The notes: a model not told the origin generated them from the sequence alone. A stretch of DNA of 64,000 nt from RGIG3701 sp030530205 (GCA_030530205.1 JAUMVK010000004.1:124001-188000), one strand, 5' to 3'; numbered from the stretch's first letter, positions 32,708 to 41,734 are shown. Numbers and translations: made by a program.

Positions 32708-35392
32708 ATGGAATGCAACCAAAGTTTTATTGAAGTACTTATGTCCCGGAAATCAGCGGCACTTATTCGCCGATGTGCCTGGACTCTATTCTTTATGGGG
32801 GTTACTCTCTCTGCGCCGGTCTGTTTCGGCCAGAGATTTGTTCAGCCGTCCTATACACCCTCGTCCGCAGACGCTTATTTCTCTGGAGACTCGAATCGGG
32901 TTTTCCCAAATCCATTCCAGAGAGAGTTTACTCCGTTTAAAGCTGAGCCAGGAGAATCGAGGCCGGTCCCGGACCGCGAAGTCCGGCAGAAAACCCGGGC
33001 GGAACGCAGAGAAAGATTCCTGAAACGTTTCAGCGGCTCCCAAAATGAAGAAAAGGACACAAAAGAACGTTTAACATCCACTTCGACGGTCACGTACCCG
33101 AATTCCGCTCCTGCGGGCAGCAATGTCTCTCCGCGCGGAAACTCCGGCGTTTCACCCGCACCGTTTTTATGGGATATGGAAGAACGTTCCACATCGGGAG
33201 AAATCACCAAAGCGTTGCCGTTTAATGACCCGGAAGATGTTGAAGAGGAAGAAAGCGATCTGCTTCTGGAGGACGTAGCAGTTCCAGCCCCGCAAAAACT
33301 CCCGACAAAGGATTCCACGCAAACGTTGCCCAGGTCCATTCTGGAAGACACACCCTCTGCCTCGCAGAAGGCTCCAGCGAAACCCCGTAAAATTCAGCCG
33401 AAACCGGCCGTCGAAACGGAAGAGCCAGCCCTTTTGGACCTGGATTCCGATGAATTCACCGAGGAAGATGCCCAGCCTCAAACCAGACGTAAATCCCCTC
33501 GGGCTCTCAGAAGACTCGGAACGAAGCAGAACACGAAACCTGAAATCATTGAGGCTCCCGAAAGTGACGAGGATTCCGATGAGGAGATCGACCTGATTCT
33601 GGAACCGATTCCCCAAACCTCCCATTTCCGCAGAGAACGATCCGGTCTGAAAACGGCTGGGATCCATCAGGATTTCAGTGTTCAAACCGTGGCGTTTTTC
33701 CCGACAGAAAATGGATCGCAAAACACGGTTCAGTACCCCGTTAGCAAAAAACCAAACCACCAGGGGACATTCTCTGGCTGGCCCGGTTTTTCCAGGTCGG
33801 AGAAACAGAAGAAAGCCGCCTCCGAGACCAAACATTCCGATCGCACGGAACCTGCGGTGTATCACGAGCCAATAGCTCCCGCCGCACCTGCGGTGTACCC
33901 CGAGTCGATGGTTCCTTCAAACCCGCCCAAAGCAGCTCCTTCCCGTTCCGCTGACACTAGAGAGGAGGCGATCATACTCCCGGAACATATCGAGCAGGTC
34001 CCCGAAGAAACACTTTTGATTCCGAATGATTCCGTGGCTACCCGCGGTCGGCGAAGACAAAACACGACATCATGGAATTCCAGCCCCTCAGTCCCCATTG
34101 CCGAAACGAGGGAGCAACTCCCGGAGCAAACGCAGTGGAATCCTGTCTCTACTGCAAATCCACCCGCGACCGAACCGTCGTCTGTGCCGACTTACGATCC
34201 TCAATTCCCGGAACGTGGTGTGCCGACGACCCGGCTGGAAATGTCCCTGCCGATCCGTCAGGTATTCAAAGACTTTGGTATTCGGAAGCCCCTGGAAAAA
34301 AGCGCCCTGCCGTGGTATGCAGAATACATCCGTGACCTGGACGTGAATGAGGAGCACCTTTTCAATTCCCTGCGCGTTCTGGGTAACTCGAAACTTTCCC
34401 AAAGCCAGTGCCAGTTCACCCTGATGGAAGCGAGCATCATCGCCAGTCAGCCGAAAACGGCCGAGGAAGCGAACCGTCTTCTCAATATTTACGACAATAT
34501 CGAGTATGGCATCCTTCAGAAAACACGGAAGGTGGACGCCCGAACCGACCTGAATAACAAGCAGAAAGAAGAACTGAAGGCCGAAATCATTTTGGACTTC
34601 ATGCACCAGAAGGTTTTTGTGAAGTACGTTCTGGAAGGCACGACCATTAATAATTTGCTCGAACATGGGTATTATAACTGCGTGACCGCTTCGCTGCTTT
34701 TCTGTTCGCTCGCTGAAAAAGCGGGCCTGAACGTAACTGCGGTCGAGCTGCCCGGGCACGCCATGTGTTGGGTTTACCTCTCCGACGGCGAGCGGCTCCA
34801 GGTCGAGACGACCTGCGGTAACTGGTTCAAATACCGGAACGACCCGGAAACCCAGCAGAAAGTCATCTGTAAACTGATCCGTGACGCATCACCGCAGCTC
34901 AAAGACCAGTCGGACAAAATGCTTCTGCTCCAGGTCCCGCAGCCCATTTCCGACAAACGCCTCATCGCCAAGATTTACTACAATCGCGGTGTGGACCTTT
35001 TGAGTTCCGCCGACTACGCGGGGGCACTGGAAGCGAATGCGATCGCATACTGTCTCGACCTTCAGAGTGAGACAACTTTCGGGAACCTGCTGGCCACGAT
35101 GAATAACTGGGCAATCGCGCTCTGTCGTGAGGGCAAATATGAGGAGGCAACCGCACTGCTCCGTGAGGGACTTCGCCACCAGCCGAACTACCCGCCGTTC
35201 AAGAACAATCACACACACGTTTATCATCACTGGGTCGATTCTCTCTACCGGAACGGCCAGATGAACGAGGCGCTCCATGTGGCAGCCATCGCCGCCGCAG
35301 AACAGCCGGATGTGGATCATTTCAAACGGCTTCAGGAGCAGATCCAACAGAACATCGCAATCGCAAACCAACAGCAGACTACCACTCGGTGA
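32708..35392 (+). CDS. Exported protein with transglutaminase-like and TPR domains
   Basis: 894 residues from the ATG at 32708; a second ATG at 32741 would give a more usual signal peptide (RKSAALIRRCAWTLFFMGV, cut after VCFG). A long disordered, Glu/Pro-rich region follows (to about residue 510). From about 540 onward there is a helical part, then a transglutaminase-like core with Cys near residue 658 (YYNCVTASLLF) and His near 683 (GHAMCWVYL), followed by TPR units (NRGVDLLSSADYAGALEANA, ALCREGKYEEATALLREGLR). It is likely a cysteine peptidase or transglutaminase-like enzyme of the envelope. The third catalytic residue is uncertain. Confidence 0.8.
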   Translation: MECNQSFIEVLMSRKSAALIRRCAWTLFFMGVTLSAPVCFGQRFVQPSYTPSSADAYFSGDSNRVFPNPFQREFTPFKAEPGESRPVPDREVRQKTRAERRERFLKRFSGSQNEEKDTKERLTSTSTVTYPNSAPAGSNVSPRGNSGVSPAPFLWDMEERSTSGEITKALPFNDPEDVEEEESDLLLEDVAVPAPQKLPTKDSTQTLPRSILEDTPSASQKAPAKPRKIQPKPAVETEEPALLDLDSDEFTEEDAQPQTRRKSPRALRRLGTKQNTKPEIIEAPESDEDSDEEIDLILEPIPQTSHFRRERSGLKTAGIHQDFSVQTVAFFPTENGSQNTVQYPVSKKPNHQGTFSGWPGFSRSEKQKKAASETKHSDRTEPAVYHEPIAPAAPAVYPESMVPSNPPKAAPSRSADTREEAIILPEHIEQVPEETLLIPNDSVATRGRRRQNTTSWNSSPSVPIAETREQLPEQTQWNPVSTANPPATEPSSVPTYDPQFPERGVPTTRLEMSLPIRQVFKDFGIRKPLEKSALPWYAEYIRDLDVNEEHLFNSLRVLGNSKLSQSQCQFTLMEASIIASQPKTAEEANRLLNIYDNIEYGILQKTRKVDARTDLNNKQKEELKAEIILDFMHQKVFVKYVLEGTTINNLLEHGYYNCVTASLLFCSLAEKAGLNVTAVELPGHAMCWVYLSDGERLQVETTCGNWFKYRNDPETQQKVICKLIRDASPQLKDQSDKMLLLQVPQPISDKRLIAKIYYNRGVDLLSSADYAGALEANAIAYCLDLQSETTFGNLLATMNNWAIALCREGKYEEATALLREGLRHQPNYPPFKNNHTHVYHHWVDSLYRNGQMNEALHVAAIAAAEQPDVDHFKRLQEQIQQNIAIANQQQTTTR

Positions 35393-35447
35393 ACAGGACA
35401 GAATCATCCGAAACGGTTAGCCTCGTTAAAAAATCCACCCTACCCCT

Positions 35448-35474
35448 TGTAAAAGAAAAAAAATCGGGTACAAT
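35448..35474 (+). promoter_or_regulatory. Probable promoter of tRNA-Arg
   Basis: TTGTAA (35448-35453) and TACAAT (35469-35474) separated by 15 bases (16 if the hexamer is CTTGTA), 43 bases before the mature tRNA. Confidence 0.6.
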
Positions 35475-35516
35475 ACAGACATCAGTGACGATGTAACCCA
35501 CACCGTCATTCCAGGT

Positions 35517-35590
35517 GCTCTCGTAGCTCAGGTGGATAGAGCGGCGGTTTCCTAAACCGCAGGTCACAGGTTCGAATCCTGCCGGGGGTA
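35517..35590 (+). tRNA. tRNA-Arg, anticodon CCT
   Basis: A cloverleaf can be folded by hand. The acceptor GCTCTCG (35517-35523) pairs with CGGGGGT (35583-35589) using three G-U pairs. The D stem is GCTC/GAGC. The anticodon stem GCGGT/ACCGC closes the loop TTCCTAA with anticodon CCT. The T arm is ACAGG-TTCGAAT-CCTGC, with one A-C mismatch at its base. The discriminator is A and CCA is not encoded. It reads AGG codons. The wobble-rich acceptor and mismatched T stem are slightly unusual. Confidence 0.92.
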
Positions 35591-35594
35591 TATT

Positions 35595-35628
35595 GGCAGG
35601 TGAATTTCGGTTCACCTGCCTTTTTTTT
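35595..35628 (+). terminator. Intrinsic terminator after tRNA-Arg
   Basis: GGCAGGTGAA (35595-35604) pairs perfectly with TTCACCTGCC (35611-35620) around TTTCGG, followed by eight T. Confidence 0.93.
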
Positions 35629-36149
35629 ATTTCCCGAGGTTTCCTCTCAAGTGCCCTAAAATACGACTTCTAAACGCACTTTCGATTCTTTTTATGTTTT
35701 TTTATTTTCCTTTGTTTCCTCTTATTACCTGCCCCGTTTTTGACCCGCGGTTCGACCGTGGGGGTACGAGGCGAATCTGAAATCTTCATCCTGTTTCCTT
35801 ATTTCCTCTTTGCGTTCTTTGCGGCTAAAAATGCTTTTGCCTGGCTGCATTGATTGGAACGACAAAATAAGTCGCAGAAACACCGGAGTTATGGTTTTCG
35901 CGATAGAGAAACTTCAAGCTGAAAAACCGGGAATTAAAGGGGTGGTACGCACTTGTCGGATGAACCACAAAATATTTCATTACTTATACGATATTATACG
36001 CCCATTTGTACAATTCACAAGAAAATTAAAAATTTTATTTGAAATTTTACAGGAAAAAACAGAGAAATTAGAGAAAATTTAACGGTTGGCCTCCCAACCG
36101 CCCCGTATTTTCGGGTGAGGAGTACCAGCGAGTATCCCCTCACCACTCT
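35629..36149. other. Gene-free AT-rich region
   Basis: No supported gene. The only long open frame (35810-36082) has no ribosome site and atypical composition. The right end holds two hairpins: CGGTTGG/CCAACCG (36083-36100) and GGTGAGG/CCTCACC (36114-36144). Confidence 0.5.
36072..36144 (-). terminator. Double hairpin after the GH43 gene
   Basis: On the minus strand, a GGTGAGG-CCTCACC hairpin (36114-36144) is followed by a CGGTTGG-GAGG-CCAACCG hairpin (36083-36100) and a T-rich stretch, consistent with a terminator just past the GH43 stop codon. Confidence 0.5.
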
Positions 36150-37721
36150 TCACTCCTCGCCCGGACCGACCTGATACCAGTCAAAGTCCGCCGTTCCGCC
36201 GGGGGGGTCGGTCGAGAAGCAGAACAGACCGAAGCGGTACCCCATAAAATGCGGGAGCGTGTAAACCATTTTCAACTCTTCCGGGGCGGTTTGCCAGGAA
36301 GCGCCGTCGAGCGACCAGCTGAACCGGGCGACGTCCGTCTGGGCGCGGAAATCGCAGGAGATCCGCAGATAAACGACGCTTTCGTCGAACTCCCGGAGGA
36401 CCGATTCGGTCTTCTTGCCGCGGCTGCGGGGGTCGTTAAGTACTACGACCAGCCGGTTCCTGCCCCCTTCTTTTTTCACGCCGATGAAACCGTAGTGCTT
36501 TTGCATCGCGACCAGGCCGGCATAGTCGCCGTCGTGAAGGCCGGAGCAGTCCAGACGGACCGATGCGGCGCAGGTCGGGCCGAACGTCCGCTGGGTGAGC
36601 GTGTTGCGCGCCTGCGTCACATCGTGATCGATGCGGCTGGTCGTGAGTCGCAAAAAACCTTCCCGCTCGGTCAGCGACCAGTCCGAAGGGACCGGATTGT
36701 GGTTCCACTGCCACGCGGAAGTGAGCGTCGGCGAGTTGAAATCGTCACTGGCGACCAGTTCTGGCACGGGCCCATTATGAGCCGGCATCGAGTCGATCTT
36801 CTGCGGGACTTTTCCGTCCACTCCCAACACGGGCCAGCCGTCGCGCCACTCGACCGGCATCACGTACGGCATGCGCCCCACCGCCCCGGAATCGCGGAAG
36901 AGGACCGCCATCCACTTCCCGTCCGGCGTGTCGAAGATCCCGCCCTGCGCAATGCCGCGGTCGTGCAGACAGACGCTCGTTTCGTACGGCCCGGTAATAC
37001 GGTCGGCGCGGGAAACGACCTCCGTCCTCATGTCGCCGCGGGGCCAGATGATGTTGAAGAGGTAGTACTTCCCGTTGACCTTGAACATTTGTGAGCCTTC
37101 GCCAAGCCCGCCGCGGCCGGTCGCCGCCCGGCAAAGGTCCTGAATGAGGACCTGATCCAGCCCGCCCTCCAGAAGACCGGAGCAGTCAGGGCGGAGTTCC
37201 CGGATCCGGATCGTGCCGGAGCCGTAAATCATATAAACGCGCCCATCGTCGTCAAAAAAGAGCGACGAGTCGTGCAGCATGGGGCGGAAAGACTTCATTT
37301 CCCACTGCCCGGAAAGAGGGTCGTCGGTCGAGAAGACATACGTCCGGCCCGTCGTCCCGGCAAACGTCGAGATGTAGAATTTGCCGTCGTGAAAACGCAG
37401 ACTGCTCGCCCAGGTCCCACGGCCGTACTCGTTTTTCCCGTCGTTGAGGTTGAGCGAGTCCATGTCCGCGAGGTTCCCGTGGACGTACGACGCCAACTTC
37501 CAGTTTACGAGGTCTTTGGAATAGAAGATCGGCAGGCCCGGCGAGAGGTGCATGGTCGTCGAGCTCATGAAATACGTATCGCCGACGCGCAGGATGGACG
37601 TGTCCGGGACGTCCGCCCAGATGATCGGGTTAGTTTGTTGAACTCGTTCCGGCTCTTGAGCAAAACCAGACGAAACAAGCAGAACCGTGCAAACAGCCCC
37701 TAAAAACAGAATATTTTTCAT
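36150..37721 (-). CDS. Secreted glycoside hydrolase family 43 (beta-xylosidase/arabinofuranosidase type)
   Basis: 523 residues from the ATG at 37721. The signal peptide is residues 1-21 (ends GFAQ). The five-bladed beta-propeller catalytic residues can be assigned: Asp in WADVPDTSILRVGDTY (37-40), Asp151 in HDSSLFFDDDG as pKa modulator, and Glu208 in GEGSQMF as acid. A C-terminal beta-sandwich (from about residue 330, SDDFNSPTLTSAWQW) is the domain commonly fused to GH43 enzymes of the xylosidase/arabinofuranosidase type. It acts on plant hemicellulose side chains outside the cytoplasm. Linkage specificity cannot be read from sequence. Confidence 0.9.
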   Translation of the reverse strand: MKNILFLGAVCTVLLVSSGFAQEPERVQQTNPIIWADVPDTSILRVGDTYFMSSTTMHLSPGLPIFYSKDLVNWKLASYVHGNLADMDSLNLNDGKNEYGRGTWASSLRFHDGKFYISTFAGTTGRTYVFSTDDPLSGQWEMKSFRPMLHDSSLFFDDDGRVYMIYGSGTIRIRELRPDCSGLLEGGLDQVLIQDLCRAATGRGGLGEGSQMFKVNGKYYLFNIIWPRGDMRTEVVSRADRITGPYETSVCLHDRGIAQGGIFDTPDGKWMAVLFRDSGAVGRMPYVMPVEWRDGWPVLGVDGKVPQKIDSMPAHNGPVPELVASDDFNSPTLTSAWQWNHNPVPSDWSLTEREGFLRLTTSRIDHDVTQARNTLTQRTFGPTCAASVRLDCSGLHDGDYAGLVAMQKHYGFIGVKKEGGRNRLVVVLNDPRSRGKKTESVLREFDESVVYLRISCDFRAQTDVARFSWSLDGASWQTAPEELKMVYTLPHFMGYRFGLFCFSTDPPGGTADFDWYQVGPGEE

Positions 37722-37836
37722 AATTGCATAACAAGGATACAATACTTACTTTTCCTCCAGCAAAGCAGGCTCGCCTTGCCGGGCAAGAGCAGAAGCCTCG
37801 CAGATAGCTTCGAAACAGTGTTGGCCCCGATTTTGA

Positions 37837-37860
37837 AACGACGCTGGAAGCGTCGTCCCC
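37837..37860. repeat. Solo copy of the palindromic hairpin unit
   Basis: ACGACGCT-GGA-AGCGTCGT is a perfect 8-bp stem with a 3-base loop, followed by CCCC. Same unit as at 9982-10005 in reverse orientation. It lies between the C26 peptidase stop and the GH43 gene. Confidence 0.75.
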
Positions 37861-37864
37861 GTAA

Positions 37865-38566
37865 TTACGATTTCGCCCGCTCGACGAGCCAGCGGAAAAG
37901 CAGGATCATGTCGTCGCGGTTCATCTCGCCGATCATTCTTTCGGGGTGCCACTGGACGCTGAGGAGGCGGTCGCCGTCTTCCATCGCCTCCACGACGCCA
38001 GCCGGGGAGAGGGCCGAGATCTTCATCCCGGCGCGATTCCGCTCGGGTTCAAAATGAACGGCCTGGTGGTGGTTACTGTTCACGGTGGTCTCCGTCACGC
38101 CCAGGAGTTTGTGCAGGACCGTCCCCTCGATGATCTTGACCGTGTGGACCGCTTTGTGATCCTCGGTGGGGAAATACGCCGGCAGGTGTTGGTAGAGCCG
38201 CATCCCGGCATGGACCCCGAGGACCTGATGCCCGCGGCAGATGCCCAGAACCGGGATCCCGCGCGTCTGCGCCAGGTTGACGAGGTAAAAATCGTAATCA
38301 TCCTGAGCCGTGTCGGTGTACGTTTCCGGGCGGCGTTCATCGCCGTAGCGTTCCGGCTCCACGTCCACGCCGCCGATGATGACCAGACCGTCGATTTTTT
38401 CGACTTCGGCCTCCCAGCTCGGCGCGAGGTTGGAAATGAGCCTCGGCACGCCGCCGGCCTTGCGCACGGCTTCGTGGTAAAACTCCTCGTTCCTGCGTTT
38501 CGCTTCCGGGTTGCTGGTCTTCTGAACGGCGGTGGAAATTCCGATGATGGGCGGGTTGTGTGACAT
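37865..38566 (-). CDS. Class I glutamine amidotransferase, gamma-glutamyl-GABA hydrolase (peptidase C26) type
   Basis: 233 residues. The catalytic triad of class I amidotransferases is complete: Cys110 in LGICRGHQVLG, and His207 and Glu209 in VQWHPER. The N-terminal PIIGIST and the VIIGGVDVEPERYG segment match the PuuD/peptidase C26 family, which hydrolyses gamma-glutamyl amides such as gamma-glutamyl-GABA in polyamine breakdown. No putrescine-pathway partners are nearby, so the substrate is uncertain. Confidence 0.9.
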   Translation of the reverse strand: MSHNPPIIGISTAVQKTSNPEAKRRNEEFYHEAVRKAGGVPRLISNLAPSWEAEVEKIDGLVIIGGVDVEPERYGDERRPETYTDTAQDDYDFYLVNLAQTRGIPVLGICRGHQVLGVHAGMRLYQHLPAYFPTEDHKAVHTVKIIEGTVLHKLLGVTETTVNSNHHQAVHFEPERNRAGMKISALSPAGVVEAMEDGDRLLSVQWHPERMIGEMNRDDMILLFRWLVERAKS

Positions 38567-38568
38567 GA

Positions 38569-38625
38569 TTATGAATTATGAATTTTGAATTATGAATTAG
38601 AGACGGCGCAGGAAGCGTCGTCGCC
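38569..38625. repeat. AT-rich direct repeats plus degenerate hairpin unit
   Basis: TTATGAATTATGAATTTTGA-type repeats (38569-38599) followed by a degenerate copy of the GACGGCGC..GCGTCGTC unit (38602-38625). Confidence 0.6.
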
Positions 38626-38664
38626 GTAGCTAAAGGATTAAAAGGGATGGCCTGGAAATGGCCT

Positions 38665-39132
38665 TCAGGTTTTTTCGTTTTCTTCCTGATTTTCAAGCCA
38701 ATCCAGGGCTTCTGCCATTTCCTCTTTGTTCTCCTCTGCTCTTTTTTCGGAAAAGGATTCAATCGGGGCTGGTCCATATTTGTTTCGGCCGCGTGTGCCT
38801 TTGTTGAGCAAAAGGAAATCAAAAAGATTGAAAAATGAATAAAAATTCCATCCGCTTTTACCGAGGTCATGCCAGCGGCGAATCTCTAAAGTCGTGGCGG
38901 GTATGGAAAGAAAAAGGCAAATCCCTACCGTCAGGTAAAAGCGAAAACCAAGACGGATATGGGAAATGGCCTCAATGAAATCTGCAATCAAAACATCCGA
39001 AAAAAACGCCCCAACAATTAGTATAAAACTGTAAAAATGAAAGATCAGATATTCCGACCGGGACGCTCGCCCATCGGAGCAAAAATACTTCCGGGTAATA
39101 CAGTCCCAAAAAATTTGAAGTGAATCTTTCAT
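38665..39132 (-). CDS. DUF805 family membrane protein
   Basis: 155 residues. Helices FHFYSFILIVGAFFSDVLI and FYLTVGICLFLSIPATTL precede the signature RRWHDLGKSGWNFY and a late GRNKYGPAP, which together identify DUF805 (YhaH-like inner-membrane proteins of unknown function). The C-terminus is a Glu-rich tail. Its ATG directly abuts the TGA of the upstream DUF1559 gene, so the two are translationally coupled. Confidence 0.88.
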   Translation of the reverse strand: MKDSLQIFWDCITRKYFCSDGRASRSEYLIFHFYSFILIVGAFFSDVLIADFIEAISHIRLGFRFYLTVGICLFLSIPATTLEIRRWHDLGKSGWNFYSFFNLFDFLLLNKGTRGRNKYGPAPIESFSEKRAEENKEEMAEALDWLENQEENEKT

Positions 39133-40131
39133 TCAGTACACCAAATCCTCGTGGTGATCTTTCCGATTCGCCAGATTTGCGTGAACCAGCGGGTCGATCT
39201 CGTAAGAAATCTCCTGAACCGAACCGTCGCTCATTGAGACACCAAACGCAACGTGCGGGCCGCCAAAACTCCGGTAGGGAATTTCTTTTCCCGCGAACTG
39301 GGCCGATGGTGCGTCCCGTGTCGGCAAATACGAAACAGGCGATTCCGCGTTTTCGTACGCTCCGGCAGAACGGAAATTCGAGTTTCGCGCGTCGCCGCAA
39401 ACGCCGGCGTACATCGAGGCCTGGTCCCCATCGCCCGCGGCTTTGTACAGGTCGGAGCAGATGAATTTTTCCGTGGTAAGGTACGTGCTGGTCGTTCCGT
39501 CCCGGATCTCGTCCAGCGTGACGGCGCTTGCGTCGTAGATCAGGCCGTTCGGAACGTCCGAAGCGGCGATCTGTTCCGGATCCCCCGTCAGCGAGCAGCC
39601 CGAGGCGCGGAAATCCATGGACGTGCTTCCGTAGTTGGCCGCGTAGTCGGTTTTGCTCCCTTCCGGACCGTTGAAATCGCTGTTCAGGTACTTCGTGACT
39701 TTCAGCGGAGATTTTCTCACTCCGCGTGACGGGCAAACGAAGCAGGGCGGCTCGCGCAGCGGCCCCCGGACCACCTTGGACGTGGCTTTGGGAGTTTCCG
39801 ATTTTCCATCACCGGTGGCTCCCGTCTGGAAAAGCGCATCTTGACCCATGAACGGAAGAAGCGAAAAGGTCCACGCACCCGGCTGGGCCTTCCCGAAACC
39901 ACGGTCCGGATCCCCCACGAAATCGACGCTCCAGCCGCCGGACGGGAGGCTTTTCTGCGTCTGTTCGTAGGTCAAGCAGCTCAAAACCTGCTGCTTCAGA
40001 TTGTTGTCGCACATCATCCGGCGCCCGGCCTCAGTCGCTATATTAATGCTTGGGAGAAGGACCCCCAAAGCAATCAGGAGGATCAGCAAAACGACCGAAA
40101 GATCGATGAGCGTGAAGGCGGGCCTTTTCAT
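39133..40131 (-). CDS. DUF1559-type prepilin-like protein with Asp at position 5
   Basis: 332 residues. The prepilin segment is MKRPA followed by FTLIDLSVVLLILLIALGVL, so the usual Glu5 of the mature pilin is replaced by Asp, and the helix is more hydrophobic than in the other three copies. The body has MCDNNLKQQVL and a C-terminal H-X9-DG region (HVAFGVSMSDGSVQEISYE). It is coupled to DUF805 downstream. Processing by prepilin peptidase and assembly may differ from the canonical copies. Confidence 0.88.
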   Translation of the reverse strand: MKRPAFTLIDLSVVLLILLIALGVLLPSINIATEAGRRMMCDNNLKQQVLSCLTYEQTQKSLPSGGWSVDFVGDPDRGFGKAQPGAWTFSLLPFMGQDALFQTGATGDGKSETPKATSKVVRGPLREPPCFVCPSRGVRKSPLKVTKYLNSDFNGPEGSKTDYAANYGSTSMDFRASGCSLTGDPEQIAASDVPNGLIYDASAVTLDEIRDGTTSTYLTTEKFICSDLYKAAGDGDQASMYAGVCGDARNSNFRSAGAYENAESPVSYLPTRDAPSAQFAGKEIPYRSFGGPHVAFGVSMSDGSVQEISYEIDPLVHANLANRKDHHEDLVY

Positions 40132-40152
40132 TTTGCCGGTTCCTTAAATTTT

Positions 40153-40280
40153 AAAGGCTCCCCTGAAAGGGGGGCTGCCGAGCGAAGCGAGGCTGGGGGG
40201 TTCTGGCTGAAGGACGGGCTTGCACCAGTTTCGGAACCCCTCCGGCGCTTTGCGCCACCTCCCCTTTCAGGGGAGGCTTT
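40153..40280. repeat. MITE-like element with 20-bp terminal inverted repeats
   Basis: The left end 40153-40172 (AAAGGCTCCCCTGAAAGGGG) and the right end 40261-40280 match at 19 of 20 positions when inverted. The core, containing GCCGAGCGAAGCGAGGCTGG, resembles 15560-15612. It is 128 bp, noncoding. Confidence 0.75.
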
Positions 40281-40358
40281 CAATGAGGATTGACCGTCCA
40301 GCACGCTTCAGCGGCCGGGCCGGCCGCGGACGGCGAGCCGCCGTCCTTCCGGATTTTT

Positions 40359-41552
40359 TCACCCTTCAAACCGCACGTACGTCGGCAGTTCGCCAACCAG
40401 CGGGCGGATGTAGTCCAGGCAGGCGTCCGTCACGTAGTAACGGTCTTCGCAGATGAACTCCGCCGGCATCGGTTTCGTGCCGATCGCCACGGCATGGAGC
40501 GGGGCGGTGCCCAGCGAGTAGGCGTACGGGGCGTTCGAGTCGCGCTTGATCGTGACCATCACGCCGCTGGTTCCCTGAACGGCCAGCTCGACGGCGCGGT
40601 TTCCGCACGCCCACGCTTCCTCGATGTCCTGCGGGACGGCACGATCGGCCGCGCACATTTGCAGGGATTCGGTCACCTGGAACTCACCGCGCCAGCCGAA
40701 CTCTTTGCTCAGCATCTGGTGCAGGACCATGGCCGCGCTGGTGCCGCCCATCGCGCCGAACTCGGCGTTGCCAAAACGGTCTTTCACGGAGGTCGCGCTG
40801 ATCGGGGTCCCGTCTTCGTAGCAGACGCCTTCACCGCAGACCACGCTCACCCAGCCGTACTTTTCGTAGCAGGCTTTCGCTTCGGCGAGGAACTTTTCCT
40901 TCACAAACGGGCGTTCCGGGATCAGAATGATGTGCGGCGCGTCGTCTTCGGCGGTCTTGGCGCAGGCGGCAGCGGCGGGGAGCCAGCCAGCCTCACGGCC
41001 GACGGTCTGGAACACGACGAACTGGTCCACCTTCTTCATGTCGCGGGCGAGCATACCGGCCTGGAGGACCGAAAGGGCCACAAAACGCGCAGCGGAGCCA
41101 AATCCGGGCGTGTGGTCCGTCTCGCAGAGGTCGTTATCGACGGTCTTCGGAATGCCGACGCCGATCAGCTCGTAGCCCTGTTCGCGGCAGTACTTCTCGA
41201 TGCGGTGGATCGTGTCCATCGTGTCGTTTCCGCCGATGAGGAAGTAGTACCGGATGTTATACTTCTTGAGCAGTTCCAGCACGACCGGGAAATCGGCGTC
41301 CTGCATTTTGTGGCGGCAGCTTCCCAAGGCGCTGGACGGGGTGGACTTGAGCCCTTCCACGATTTCGGCACGCTCGGCGCCCAAATCGATGAGCATTTCC
41401 TTCATGAACCCTTCGATCCCGAAGCGCATGCCGTAGATTTTTTCGATGGCTTCGGGGAACCGGGCGCAAGCCTGAATGACGCCGCAAAGGCTGGAATTAA
41501 TGACGGAGGTGGGGCCGCCGCTCTGACCGATGATCGCATTTCCTTTAAGCAT
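40359..41552 (-). CDS. Diphosphate-dependent 6-phosphofructokinase type
   Basis: 397 residues. N-terminal GQSGGPTSVIN is the nucleotide/PPi-binding start. GGNDTMDT at 107-114 replaces the GGDGS of ATP-dependent enzymes, and PKTVDND at 135-141 is the fructose-6-phosphate/catalytic motif, both typical of PPi-type enzymes. It catalyses fructose-6-phosphate + PPi to fructose-1,6-bisphosphate, reversibly. It has a probable promoter (41606-41633) and is separated from the DUF1559 gene by a MITE-like element. Confidence 0.9.
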   Translation of the reverse strand: MLKGNAIIGQSGGPTSVINSSLCGVIQACARFPEAIEKIYGMRFGIEGFMKEMLIDLGAERAEIVEGLKSTPSSALGSCRHKMQDADFPVVLELLKKYNIRYYFLIGGNDTMDTIHRIEKYCREQGYELIGVGIPKTVDNDLCETDHTPGFGSAARFVALSVLQAGMLARDMKKVDQFVVFQTVGREAGWLPAAAACAKTAEDDAPHIILIPERPFVKEKFLAEAKACYEKYGWVSVVCGEGVCYEDGTPISATSVKDRFGNAEFGAMGGTSAAMVLHQMLSKEFGWRGEFQVTESLQMCAADRAVPQDIEEAWACGNRAVELAVQGTSGVMVTIKRDSNAPYAYSLGTAPLHAVAIGTKPMPAEFICEDRYYVTDACLDYIRPLVGELPTYVRFEG

Positions 41553-41605
41553 GGAATTCTCCTTGAAGTGTTGAAACTGGGAAAAATAATATAGTATAAA
41601 ACTCT

Positions 41606-41633
41606 AGCATACCCGAAAAGCGGGAAAAATCAA
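41606..41633 (-). promoter_or_regulatory. Probable promoter of the phosphofructokinase gene
   Basis: Minus strand: TTGATT (41628-41633), 16-bp spacer, TATGCT (41606-41611). A CCCG-AAAAG-CGGG palindrome lies in the spacer. Confidence 0.6.
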
Positions 41634-41734
41634 GGGGCCCCGGGGAAAAATCCTCGGTTCTTTGGCTTTTGACGGCATTTTAATATAATTTTTGTCTTTT
41701 TTTAGCTTTTTTCGATTTTTTTGTCCGTTTTGTG

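Noticed and set aside
35517..35590. tRNA read as a degraded pseudo-tRNA because of three G-U acceptor pairs and a T-stem mismatch
   Set aside because: All arms fold, the anticodon loop and TTCGAAT are normal, and it has its own promoter and terminator, so a functional tRNA is more likely.
35810..36082. 90-codon plus-strand frame downstream of tRNA-Arg
   Set aside because: No ribosome site or promoter, composition unlike neighbours, and no recognisable motif; treated as chance.
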